64,000 bases of DNA from contig CM055106.1 of assembly GCA_029204225.1 (NCBI GenBank), forward strand, positions 42,052,368 through 42,116,367. Direction: 5' to 3'. Position numbers and translations under genes: made by a program. This document shows, piece after piece, positions 33,365 to 45,278 of the stretch (the first letter of the stretch is position 1; each line of letters opens with the position of its first letter). This stretch comes from Diphasiastrum complanatum. Lineage: Eukaryota; Streptophyta; Lycopodiopsida; Lycopodiales; Lycopodiaceae. The notes beneath the pieces are model-generated. The model had not been told where the DNA came from and did not search any database. It saw only the letters and a list, made by a program, of their open reading frames with translations.

Positions 33365-36300
33365 CTAGTCTGTAGGGGGGTCGAAGTGGTACGAGTACCC
33401 TTCGACCTCAAGAAAGTAGTTCACAACAAGAGGGGACATATTGTCGTCACAGTCGAACAAAGGGTTTCTTCTAGTAAAGGCGATAAGGATTCTCGCATGG
33501 ATCCAACCCATGAGCCATGGGTACAGAACCTCCTTCAAATACCAGGGGAATTTGGTCACACTTCATAACACGGTAGGTAGCATTATTCTACTTTTAGTGC
33601 AATAGAGTGTGCACGTGTTACATTTTGCTTGCACAAGTTTAATGTTATATGGTCTGGAGCGCTTTATCTTTTTAAGGGTATATAACTATGATAACAGAGT
33701 ATCATCACACAGATCTTCACATCTCTCAGGTTCAGAAGTGTGCGGAGTTTCAGCCTTCTCTGCCATGGCCTCCTCCCCCGGTTGTTCCTCTTGTCGACGG
33801 TCCTACGCTATTTGGTGGTCCTGTTGTGCCTGGAGTTTCTGCTCTTGGTCTTGCTACTACTTTTGTTGGTCTTGTTGTGCCTGGTCTTGTTGCTCTTGGT
33901 CTTGCTGGTCTTGTTGTGCATGGTCTTGATGCTGGTTCGGCTCTTCATGCTCTTGCTGGTCCCGCTCTTCCTCCATATCTTCATCCAGCTCGTCTATGTC
34001 AATAGTAATTTTTTCCTTGCTTGTTTTGCCCTCTACTGCTGATGGTGGGGCTGCGCTGCTGCAAGGTTGTCTATATCATCCTTTAGCTTTGAAAGTCCTT
34101 CCAATACTTCATTTATTGTTGAATCCACGTCTGGGTCCTTGTTAAGCTGTTGGTCTTCATGCAAGAAACTACCCACAGGGGGGCTCTTAGTCAGCATAGG
34201 GCAATGTGTACCTGATTATGCGAGGTCAGAGAAGGAAAATAACAGATTATGCAAGGTCAGAGAAGGAAAATGACAGATTTCAGATTTCAGCTCAATTTTG
34301 GTAAGTCTTCTTTATCGAGATTTAGACTAAGACAACAACCAATAGTACCAATTTTGTACTTCAGTATAACAAATAAGTACCTCGAACACAAAAAGTTATA
34401 GAACCAAGAACAAAAAAATCATGGATTATTACGAACAAAAAGTACCAACAACCCACAAAACTTTGGTACTCCAGGAGAACCAAAAGTACCAAGAACACAC
34501 CAAGAATGAGATAGAAAGAAAGCATGAAGAGTGTTAGTCAAAATTCTCGAACCATATGGTTGTATCTTATTTCAGAATGTCACCACAATGCTCCCTCCCA
34601 TCAGCATGGCCTTCCTTGTGGATGTTTCAAGTCCAACAAAGAACCGTTTATGATACCATGCCTTCAACATGGAAAAAACAAGGGCTACACTCCTTCATAA
34701 AATTGGGAATGTTGATTATCTTTAACTCTACCAAAAACTCTCTCTTTCTCTTTCTCAAACAACTTGCACACAAATTAACATTGCTGAATTAATACTTTCC
34801 ATTAAATTTCCGTATATCCCAAACATGGGAGTAAAAGACACACAAATTGTGAGCTAATAAACACACATGTTCAACTCAATAGTGTTGAAAAAAGTAGTGC
34901 CAAAAGTATCAAAATGGGATTCATGCAGACATACAATACTACCAAATTTGATGCAAAATATTTTCAAATATGTCAGATCTGAGCTCTCAAAATAAGATAA
35001 GAACCAAAAGTCCCAATATGTACCTTCAATATGTTCTGCCATAGTACCCAAGAACTCACATGATCGATGTGTAAATAAAGATCAATAGTTTCTACTGATT
35101 GGTTAAGACTTCTAGAATCAATTACTGCTAAAGTAGGGCCAATCAGTTTAAAACTAAAAACTGTCTATCATACCAAAATTGAAGAATAGAAAACCAAAGC
35201 TGGTACTCTGAAACATGAAAAGACTCAGAAACGTGTTATAAGTATAAATGTTCTCCAGAGTAACAAATACCGTTGTTGGGATACTCCAAGAGTACTAAAG
35301 CAATCAGCACCAAAAGAAACTTATGCTTTCCAAGCCCCTTGTGAGCCCAAGCCCTGGCCTCATCGGGGATCTTCTCACTGCATCCTAGTTTCACACAAAA
35401 GTCTTTGGTGTTTATGGTCACAACAAAACATAACGGATGGTAAGAATGCCTGCAGGCAAGCATGAATGATCTGAGAAGAAAGGTGGAGTCCAAAGACTCG
35501 CTGCATGCAACGCAAAATCCAAGGGCGTGAATATAGTCTGCCCCACCCACCACGTGGGGTCTCGGGAACAAAGTGAAACTGTGCCTCTGGCTGATCCTCT
35601 CTTGCATGAGATTCACAAAATCAGTGTGTTGACTCCAGCTTTTTGTATTCACTCTGCAATGAAAATCTAAATTATTATAAAATAGCACCAAAAAATAAAC
35701 AACAGTACCAAACCATAGCCAAACAAAGCATAAAAGTGTCAAACAGTACTATAAAGCGAATCCAAAAGTACCAAACAGGATAATAAAAGTACCAAACATT
35801 GCATGGAAAATGCAAAATAGTATAAAAAAAAAGAATCCAGAAGTACCAAAAACACTATAAAAGTATAAATCTACGGTACCAAAATCAACACATCATAAAA
35901 GTACCAAAAACACCATAAAAGTATAATCTAGAAGTACCAAAAAGTACCAAAAAAAAATATGAAAATTATTAAAATCTCCAAAGGTTTCATTATAATGACC
36001 GCGGCGCATCCAGAAGCTTCAAAAGTACCAAACAAAAAAAGGGAGACTACCGAAAAAATTTACCTCCTCCTCTGCAACCTCCTTCCGAGGGACTAGGCAT
36101 CCGTTTGCACTTCAACTTTTTTTTAGCATGCGCCTTGTCAAAATGAGCTCATCATCCACTTCTTTTATCTCCTCTTCATTGGGAGGAGTGTGTGTCCAAA
36201 TCTCAAGAAGGCGCTTCTCCAACTCATGAATCTCGTCCTTGATCACTTGGACGACACTGTTCTCACCTTGCCTGACCAGCAGTTTTTTTTTTCTTCTTCT

Positions 36301-36986
36301 AAATGTTGTCCTTCAATTCTGACATCCTTGCAAGCATCCACCCTGATCTTTCTATGACTCTCTGATTCATCGCCTCCACCTCAAGCATATATCCTAGAGA
36401 GAAAAGAGCAGCGCGGGACAACTGTCCTCACCTCCGAACTTGCTGGAGTGATCTCTCTTGCCTCTAACTCCTGTTTGCCCACTCTAAAGGGGGCCGTTAG
36501 CCCTGTTCCAATTTTCCAGTTTTTTCTGTAGGCCATCCTTCTTGCTGCTGCACATTGCAATCACATTCTCGCCAAATCTCGCCCATGTTATCTTTGAGAG
36601 GCAGGGTCCAATTTGGCGGCCTTGCAACGCTCAAAGGCATAGCATTTGGCAAATCTGGTTGTGATTTCGCTGCAGAATGGAGGAGCCTGATACACCTTGT
36701 GGAACAGCAAACGGCAGTCATCCACAAACTGTGGATGCAGCTGGTTAAGATATATCTTAACATTTTTTTTGTATCCCAACTTGAACACCGTCAGCCACTG
36801 ACCGCCTGGCAGATCAGTGTCTAGCAGTTCTTTTGCCAGCTTGCCATCTAGGCTCAAGCCATACTCTTCATGAAGCTCCTCGTCTGAGTAGCAGAACTTC
36901 CGCATGATCAGGTACTCATCCATTTTGTTTTTTCTTGCAAAACAGATTGTTAATTTTAACACAAACTGTTCACTGTAAATCCTCAC
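33365..36986 (-). pseudogene. Second transposon gene: coiled-coil, Gln/Asp-rich and Cys/His-cluster protein, broken
   Basis: Read on the minus strand. The start block (36986-36588) has MDEYLIMRKFCYSDEEL, LPGGQWLTVFKLGYK and VYQAPPFCSEITTRFAK. A coiled-coil stretch (36300-36070) has EIHELEKRLLEI and EEIKEVDDEL. A Cys/His cluster (35742-35236) has GFCVACSES, then ACRHSYHPLC, then FC-KLGC, and resembles a RING/PHD-type zinc module. Then follow a SFLHEDQQLNKD block (~34180-34050), an acidic Gln/Asp-rich repeat (33990-33790, units of QQDQ) and an end block (33559-33365, KFPWYLKEVLYPW). Stops, frameshifts and AGTACC-rich introns separate them. Its job is unknown. It lies within the same array boundaries as the transposase gene and converges on it. 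Confidence 0.6.
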
Positions 36987-37180
36987 ATAGAAAGTACCAA
37001 ATAACCAAATAAAGTACCAAAAGAGGCTACCATAAGCAGTTTTTAAAAGATATGTAGAAGAACCGGCTAAAGTACAAAAGCAGCTAAAGTTCCAAAAGTA
37101 CTAAATTAAGGACCAAAATCAGCTGATTACTACCAAAGTACTAGCTAAGTACAAAAGTACCAAAAGCAGGAAAAGTATCA
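34310..37180 (-). repeat. Right subterminal AGTACC arrays
   Basis: AAAAGTACCAAA words are dense at 34310-34510, 35700-36060 and 36960-37180, in the opposite orientation to the left array. Some lie in putative introns of the second gene. Confidence 0.8.
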
Positions 37181-37190
37181 ATGCACACAA

Positions 37191-38620
37191 TTTTAACTGA
37201 TGAATCCAAATGATTCACTAATCATGCGTCTTACAAGCAATATAATTCAAATCCATCAGTTCTCGGTGAATCCACATCACACTGATCGTTTTACTAATTA
37301 ACTTCATCCTGGAGTAATCAACTACTCAAGTTAATTGTCAATGATTTAGAAATCTCAAATGTCTAGGTGTAGATCTCAATTATACTAGTATGGCACCACA
37401 TTTAGATCCTCATCCAAACCATTTATAAGTTTATCCATAGATCTCCAATCCAAAGATTTGTTAACTCTGCAAGTATCTATCAAAACAATACTTGATCATA
37501 TGTTCATGTTCACCAACTAGGTTAAGTGCACCAAATAACTCTAGTAACCAAGAATACTCAGTAGATTCATACAAGATTAATCATGCACATATGTGAATAA
37601 TCTCACTATGACCCAGTACATAAATACATTTTTCACTGGTAGATTCCTCCAGAACCCACATATGTTACTCACATATCTCGCTGAGATCTTGCAACTCAGC
37701 TACAAAATAATTTCTATTTCTCATGAGTAAATAACATATGCGGGAAATCTCTGAGATGAATAGCATTCACTCTCAACAGTTTTCCAATCCAACTTACCTC
37801 TAATAACATAATTTCTTCCACTCAACCAACCCCTCACTGATCCTAGTACTAACCTAAGATTAGGTTGATCCAATACAGAACTCTCAGACTTATATCTTGA
37901 TCAAACTTACTTCTATTCCAATCAAAATAGAATTAGTAGCCTTTGACCTTTCACTGTACTACTTATAGATAATGATTCAAATATCAAACTTGTTCTAGTT
38001 TTAGATTGTCCACACAATCTCTAGAGAATTTCTCTTGTTCAAAAAGTTTCTCTTACTCTGAATCTATCCAAAATTACTTTCAGACCAAATCTCATTTCTA
38101 TACCACAGCTGGTTCTCTTCCGAAAACTATGCAACCCACAGATTCCCAAATAGAGTTTAATCCCACCACTTCACCCCTCCTTTTAAAGAAATTATAAATT
38201 TCAATAAAAGTTAACTGAAAAGATGATATATGAAAATATCTAAATCCAAGAAAAGTCAGTAATAAGTGCTTCCACTAATAGATTCACTCTATTACAAACA
38301 GGACTTTTCTTTCAAATATTTTCAATCTGAGTGATAGAACTACTATTCCATTGAAATCCATTTATGCAACAGAGATATTCTATGTTTAAGAAATTGAAAC
38401 ATTTTAACCTTCAAATTTATCTAAATTCCAAGTCTATTCACACAAGTAGTAATTTATATGACGTAACAATCTTTCACAAGAATAACTTCATGTTGGAAAG
38501 AATCCATATAAATAAGTCTGATGCCTTATATTCGAGAAATTACTAAGAAGTAAAGGATTAATTAAGAAAGCAAGAAATAGATTTGAGGGCCACTGATTTT
38601 GTAAATAATGAGATACCAAT
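37191..38620. other. No recognisable gene
   Basis: AT-rich sequence downstream of the Copia element on its own strand, where a 3' LTR would be expected. I could not match it to the sequence 5' of that element. Confidence 0.45.
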
Positions 38621-41600
38621 CTAGATTAAACTTGGTATAACTCCAAGGTTGGCTCCATGCTTGTTGAAGGAACTTTTGCTCAAAGGTTTGGTGAGCATAT
38701 CAGTAATGCAAGATGATGTGTCGATGTGCTCCAATTTAATTTCACCTCCAATGAGCTTCTCTCTCACGAAGTGATGTGCAACTTCGATATGCTTGCTCCT
38801 TGCATGGAATATTGGGTTGTTGGCAAGGGCTTGAGCTGAAATGTTGTCACACATGATCATAGGTATATCTTCTTCCATAATTATCTTTAGCTCCACTAGT
38901 AACCTCTTGATCCAAAGCACTTCCTTTGTTGTTGTAGTGAGCGCCTTGTACTCAGCTTCACATGATGAGAGTGATACAGTATCTTGCTTTTTGGAAAGCC
39001 AAGATATCAAGTTTCCTCCAAGATATATGACATAAGCACTTGTAGATTTTCGATCTGCTCTATCACTTGCAAAATCTGAGTCAAAATAACCAATAATAGA
39101 AAGATCTTCACTTTTATACAATAAACCAAAATCAAAAGTTGAAGATATATATCTAAGCACTCTCTTGGCCATTTTCCAATGATAAACTGAAGGATTTTGC
39201 ATAGCCCGACTCAACTTATGAACACTAAAGCTGATGTCAGGTCTAGTTGTTGTGAGCGATATTAAGGAGCCTATAAGACTTCTAAAAAGTGTGATGTCCT
39301 CGAAGGATCTTTCATCACCTTTGTTAGAGTCCTTTACATTTTGCTCCATAGGTGTTTCTATACTCTTACAGTTCAACATATTGAACTTCTTTAACATTGT
39401 AAGAGCATACTTGAATTGACATATAAAAGCTTTATCTTTAAGAAAGTCAATCTCTAATCCTAGAATATAGTGAATTTTTCCAAGATCTTGCATCTTGAAC
39501 TCTTTTCCAAGTGCAATCTTGGTTTCCTCAACTAACTTGATACAACTTCCTGTCTAAATGATATCATCAACATAAATAAGAAGGATGACAATATCTTTAT
39601 CAAAAAACTTGACATATAAGGAAGGATCATAGTTACTAAGATTAAATCCTAGTGACTCAAGATAGGTGTTAAGTTGAGAATACCATGACCTTGGAGCTTG
39701 CTTTAATCCATATGAACTTTTGAAGAGCAAGCAAACGTTTTCTTCATCATGGATGAACCCAATAGGTTGATCCATATAGATCTCTTCTTCTAGATAGCCA
39801 TTTAGAAATGCATTAGAAACATCTAGTTGAAGAATTTGCCAATTGAGAAAACAAGCAAGAGAAATTATGATTCTAATTGACACCATCTTTGCAACTGGGG
39901 CAAAGGTCTCCTCATAATCAAGTCCATATACTTGAGCAAAGCCTTTAGCATAAAGCCTAGCCTTGTACTTGTTGATTGTGCCATCTTGATTATACTTGAC
40001 TCAAAAAACCCATTTGCAACCAATGGTATACTTGTTGGATGGAAGATCCACAAGCTCCCATGTATTATTGACCATCAAAGCATCATATTCCTCCTTCATG
40101 GCATCATATACATCCTTCGGCTCCTCATGAGAAATAAAATAGGCGCAATCAATGGAGTTGATTTCCACTTGCTTTCCTCTATCTTCATAGGTAAGCCTTC
40201 TAGGCTCGATCTCCTTGGTGAAAAAATTCGAGGTGACTCCTCCTCAAATCTCGGCCCCATCTCTCCATGATGGTCTCACCTCCTCCATCACATCTTAAAG
40301 CTTTAACTTTGCAAGAAAACTGTTTTTCTACATAAGCTTTGAATTTAAGGAAGTAATAAAAAACAATAGCCTTTGAAGAAAGTAGATACAACCAAGTGTA
40401 TCTAGTAAAGTCATCAATAAAGGTGACAAAACATGTTGCACCACCAATACTTTTAAAAAGAGGAAAAATGTACATCTGAATATATGAGTTCCAATGGATA
40501 AGTAGTCTTTATAAAAGACTTATGATATGGCTTTCTGTGTGACTTTGCAATGGCACAAGTCTCACAAGGCTTGAAATCTTTAGAAAGAGATTTTGGAAGA
40601 CCAATAGCCTTCTCCTTCTTAACCATAGAAGACATAGATGTAAAGCTAGGATGTCTCAACCTTCTATGCCACAGCTCCTCCTTAGATAACAAAGCAACTT
40701 CACAAAGGTTTGCATTCTCATAAGAATTTAACTTAAAAATTTCACCACATCTTGATTCATCAGCAAGGATCTCATCATTTTTCTTGATAAAACAAGTATT
40801 GGAGTTGAACTTTACATCACATCCATTATAAAGCAACTTTCCCACACTAATTAAGTTCTAAGAACATTGGAAAGTGCAATAACTTTTGAATAAGCAAGTT
40901 TCAATAGAATGTTGCCAATTCCTTCTATTGGACACTCATGATCTTTAGTCCTTTGTAAGGTAAGATTGAGTCAAATGACTTCTGTGAGCAACACATGTGT
41001 GAAGAAGCTCCACTGTCTATATACCAGGCTCCATCTTTTTTAAAAGGTGATGATAAAAAACTAGACACCATAAGTGATCCTTCTCCATCACTTGCAACAG
41101 AATCTTCTTCAATCTCTTTGGAGAGATTAGCTTGCTTGAGTTGGTTTTTCTTCTTAAAGCAATTAGAGGCATAGTGCCCTTTTTTGTCGCAAAAGAAGCA
41201 CTTCACTTTTTTCTTCTTGGTTTTTGAGTTAGAGGGATGAGTTGTTTCATCCTCTTCACCATCTTGATCTGGATCTTTGGCTTTGTCTTTGTTTTATGCT
41301 TGAGAGAATTGGTTCTTACTCCTTCCTTTCTGCTTGTCTTTGACAAAGACGGCTTTGTCACTTCCACCATGTTCAAGTTTGTTCATCTTGGAAAATTTAT
41401 AGCTTTGTCTAGATTCTTCAGAAATAGGAATTCCTTGGAGAGCTTCTAGATTAGGTAACTCCTCCTTAATAGCAAAAGACTGAACAAGATTATCATAGTC
41501 ATCTCTCAAGCCATTCAGTATGACTTGAACTAGCTCAACTTGGTTAATGGTAACACCAACACAGGAAATCTTTCTATGTAAATCTTTAACTCTCAGAACA

Positions 41601-41975
41601 TAGTTAGATGCATTCTCTTCACTTCTTTGGAAACTTTGGAAAATCTGATTCCTAAGAGTGAGTATTCTAGAAGTATTCTTGCTTCATAGATGGTCTTTAG
41701 TGCATCCCAAGCTTCTTTGGTTGTAGTGCAAGATCCTATCTCTCTCAAAATTTCATTAGATACATTCATCTTAATGAAATGTAGAGCCATTCTAGATCTC
41801 TTCTTATATTTAGGAATTTCAACCTATGCTTGAGGCTCCTCCTCAACACCAAGCACAATATCCATAACATCCTGGAGTATCAAAACAGACTCCATTCTTA
41901 ACTTCCAAATTGAGTAATTAGAAGTGTTTAGTCTTTCACTGGCTTCTAGAAGATATCCTACTTGAGATGCCATTA
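38621..41975 (-). pseudogene. Ty1/Copia gag-pol element, most complete in the window but inactive
   Basis: The minus strand gives gag (ATG near 41972; KEAWDALKTIYE), a CCHC zinc knuckle (CFFCDKKGHYASNC, ~41200) and a protease DSGASSHMC (~41010). A pre-integrase HRRLRHPS block (~40660) and an integrase core FIDDFTRYTW (~40410) follow. Then come RT (LDVSNAFLNG ~39825; YGLKQAPRSW ~39700; YVDD ~39565) and RNase H (38621-39493: FDSDFASD, SSCEAEYKAL, SKHIEVAHHFVREK). RNase H is intact for 290 codons, but stops split gag, RT and the rest. The integrase C-terminal half is missing: after the RCDGGGE block the frame runs within ~100 codons into the pre-RT region. No LTR pair was found. Confidence 0.9.
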
Positions 41976-42232
41976 TAATGAAGACTTCTTAGTAGAGTTG
42001 TTGCTCTCTTTCACTATAGGTATTTTCAAGGTTGAACTACCTTCCTATGTGAAACACTTGCAACTATATTTGAGATGAATCTCAAATATTCCACCAGACA
42101 AGTTATCTAGATCAGACACAAAAAGTGGTTTGAGACACTTTGGCTGTAGTTCCAGTAAAAAAAAAAATTTGTTGACAAACTGATGGGAATCTCTCGAACA
42201 ATTCAAGAAACTTTTACGAATAATTTCTTTTT

Positions 42233-42314
42233 GAGAAGAATTTGCGAAAAGATCAATCAGGCTTTGTAACAAAAAAGAGAAGAATTTGCGAAAAGATCAA
42301 TCAGGCTCTGTAAC
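42233..42314. repeat. Tandem duplication, 44 bp period
   Basis: GAGAAGAATTTGCGAAAAGA and what follows at 42233-42270 recurs at 42277-42314 with one or two differences. GAAAC-rich sequence follows to ~42460. Confidence 0.9.
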
Positions 42315-43691
42315 GAAACAAAACGAAACTAGACGAAGCCAAACAAAACTAGATGAAGCTAAGCGAAACTTGAACGAGCTTTGATATTGATTTTTGCTGA
42401 AAGCAAAGTGATCGCGAAGTGAAGCGAAAACGAAACACGAAACGAAAACAGTCGCAAACAAAATCAGTTTGTGTGGAATTCATATATGATTGCTGGTCAC
42501 TGTCGGCTATATCATTCCTACAATCCTCCAGAATGTAGACAGACATTGCTAATCTACGTTATAGATTAATACAGCATTCAACAAGATTGAACCAGTGTAC
42601 GGAATTGAATCAACAAGTAAATGAGATACACGAACAATAGCAGACAAAAATTCATTCGAGATCATACAATCATTCAGAATAATATGTGCATAACAGCTAC
42701 AATATTATCTATTGATCCTCTTGATTTCAAGCACTGTGTGACAGATCCACACAGTGCATTGGCGTGAAAAAAATACAATTCTCGCACGAATAGCATCTCA
42801 CTTACTAGCGGACTTCTTGGATCTGTTGATCCTCTTACAAAATTGTCTCGCTCACAGGCAGACATGTATTCTGTATATATATACATATATATATATATAT
42901 ATCGTCTCTCTATTCTATGTATCAAGCAGAATGTATATTGTTTGCGAACTTTTTCATGTCGCGTCGAGTAACTTCCCTGATCATACAGATTAAACATCTA
43001 TAACTAGTCATGGATTACAAGAGTGGTAGATTAGCCACATCCTAAAGCACTTCTGCTGATGTCACGATATCAGATCAAATATTTGTACCTCATAGTACTT
43101 GGTTGATCTTCTTGGTCCTTTGTGGAGCACGAATGATTTTGTGTCACGAACAATTTCGTGTCGTGTGTTGCAAAATTCTTTGCGAACATTTTTGCTTCGT
43201 GTGTCTTTTCTATCAAATTTAGGATTGAAAGCTAGCAAAGCTTTGGCAATTGAAACATTTTGTTTTTTCATCAAGGAATAGAGATAATAATTCAATCTAT
43301 AGCTAACTAAGTAAGATCACTGCACACAGTGCACCACTATCGTGAACTATTCTTGGGCACATGATTGTGATCTGATTGTTGTATTCACAAGAGCTTAATT
43401 CAGATTTTCTATTTTCTTATGTGTATTGCACTACGAATGCTTTCTGATAATTTTCTTTCTTTATAAACACTCACTCAATTTGGAATGTCTAATCTCAAAG
43501 GAAGCATGGCTATCTTAGACGCCTAATTGTTCGCTCCCTTCATGGTTATCTCTGACACCTACCAAGACATTCTTCCATTCGATCTAAGTCAATGCTCTAT
43601 TGTAGTTTGGTAAAAATATTGTAATGTTCTCTATGTTGGAACAGAGTTTTCTATTTCGCTCCTAATCTATTTGAGAGCACCCCAACAAAGT
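42315..43691. other. Probable LTR region of the Copia element whose PBS is at 43692
   Basis: No coding sequence. A TA microsatellite lies at ~42870-42905. The stretch ends in CCCCAACAAAG just before a perfect PBS, so its right part should be a 5' LTR. The left LTR end could not be located. Confidence 0.4.
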
Positions 43692-44448
43692 GGTATCAGA
43701 GCTAATGTTCCAAACTACTATTAGTATTCAAAACTGTTTACTATACTTAGATCATTCATCATGGAAGAATCATCTTCAGAAATCCGCTTGATCAACAAGT
43801 TCAACGACAACCACTTCCACATGTGGAAGTTCAAGATGAAGATGATACTCACAGAAAAGAAACTCTGGGAATACGTCAACATTCCATAGCCAAATCAGCT
43901 GAACTTAACATGTTGACCACTTGGGAGATGGCAAAGCTCTTGCCATTGTCTCTCTGAATCTTAAAGATTCACAAATAGATCATGTAGTTAATTGTTCCAA
44001 CTCCAAAGAAGCTTGGGACATTCTTACTGGTCTATACGAGATAACAGATGTATTGACTCATCTCTTCTTGAGGAAGAAGTTCATGTCGCTCAAGATGAGT
44101 GAAGGGACCTCAGTCACTGATCATCTTAACGAATTCAAATAGCTACTCAATCAGTTAGCTGTAGTAGGTTCGCCGGTATTAGACGAAAATGCTAACATGT
44201 CTCTTCTGTCTAGTCTTCCTCCCTCTTATGACAATTTAGTATTGCTACTCAATAAAACTCCTGACCTGTCTCTCCAAAAGGTGACAACAAGTTTATTGTA
44301 GGAAGAAGTAAGAAGGAAAAGCTTATATACATTGAATATGAAGACAGTTCCTCTCTATTCGAATAAGCAACAGCTCTCGAAGAAGAAATCTTCAAAGGAC
44401 AAGAAGACAAAAGCTGAGCAAACTGATCCAGACCAGCAATCACAACAG
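43692..44448 (+). pseudogene. Copia element A: PBS and gag, truncated by insertion
   Basis: A tRNA-iMet PBS (TGGTATCAGAGC) lies at 43692-43703. Gag starts at ATG 43761 with the NHFHMWKFKMKM block, then WDILTGLYE, LRKKFMSLKM and LLSSLPPSYDNL, and a lysine-rich end. There are stops near 43889, 44140 and 44300. The sequence is cut at 44448 by the LTR of element B. Confidence 0.85.
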
Positions 44449-45278
44449 TGTTAGATTTCTTATGCTCAGTCTAAACAAATCGTTCAAGTAATGGGCATCC
44501 TGAAAACAGCCGAAGGCCGACAACATATTTCGGACCTTCACAGTTTTCCACGATTTTGTTTTTCTCTTAAAACATTTTTGTTTTAAGACATTGTCGTCGT
44601 TTTCGTCACCTTAGGGATTTTTCGTGCCTTAAACTTTTTAGGCACCTTTGTCTTTTTTGCACCTTCGGAAAAAATGCGACATTGTGACCAAAATTCAATT
44701 TAAAGGCATTGTCGTATTTTCGCATTTATCTGCCTTTGCTTTAAAGGCACCTTCGGGATTTTCACACCTTCGAGATTTACATGCTTTCTCTGTTCAAAGG
44801 CACCTTCGTGTTTTTCGGGTTCTTCCAACAGTGGCAGACCGACGTCGCCAACTTATCATCAACCCTAAAAACAGCTGGACCGCTAAATATCCCAAGGGTG
44901 GTTACCCACTTTGTACATATACAAAGACTGGCATAAATGTCATTTAAGGCTTATAAGATATTCGTCTCTCGACACTTGTAAATATATATACTAGTTGAAT
45001 CAAGCTATGTAAGTGTTGTGTTCTTTTTCAATCAGAGTTATATGTAGCCAGCATTATCATGCTCAGCAAGCTGAAGTTATTACTTCAAGCCATTGTACTC
45101 ATTGTTGATATTAATCAGAGTGCAATTTTTGTCTCACTATTGTATTGTTTATTTGCACAATTTGTATGAGTCATTCTTCTTGAATAGTTTTTGCTGCTAC
45201 CTGTTGCATTTCCGTTCCTACACGCCTACGCTCAAGGCTTCGATCTTCCGCTGTCAATCATCCCCATGTTTTATGACA
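44449..45278 (+). mobile_element. 5' LTR of deleted Copia element B (830 bp)
   Basis: It begins TGTTAGATTTCTTATGCTCA and ends TTATGACA directly before a PBS. It matches 47048-47598 and, on the minus strand, 62727-63683. Within it (44560-44830) runs a degenerate array of AAAGGCACCTTCG-like words spaced by T-rich stretches. Confidence 0.92.

Larger units (their letters stand above)
28370..37190. mobile_element. Large decayed DNA transposon with two convergent genes and inverted GGTACT arrays
   Basis: It contains a transposase-like gene (+) at 30300-32537 and a second gene (-) at 33365-36986. Both lie between non-coding arrays rich in TTTGGTACTA on the left and TAGTACCAAA on the right, so the subterminal repeats are inverted relative to each other. 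The GGTACT/AGTACC words stop abruptly near 28.4 kb and 37.2 kb, which sets approximate ends. Exact terminal repeats and a target duplication could not be identified. The transposase family has a CxxC-rich N-terminal part and an RNase H-like core. Sola or another little-described eukaryotic superfamily is possible, but I cannot assign it. Confidence 0.7.

Noticed and set aside
33609-34042. Overlapping plus-strand ORFs rich in Leu, Cys, Ser and Trp
   Set aside because: They are the reverse of a Gln/Asp-rich minus-strand coding repeat; the amino acid pattern follows from the repeat, not from selection.
43341-43560. Possible tRNA or other RNA gene in non-coding stretches, here and elsewhere
   Set aside because: No A-box/B-box pair with a foldable cloverleaf was found by eye in any gap.
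44560-44830. Regularly spaced repeats that could suggest a CRISPR-like array
   Set aside because: Units are degenerate, of varying spacing, lie inside a retrotransposon LTR and are present in both LTR copies; the host is a plant.
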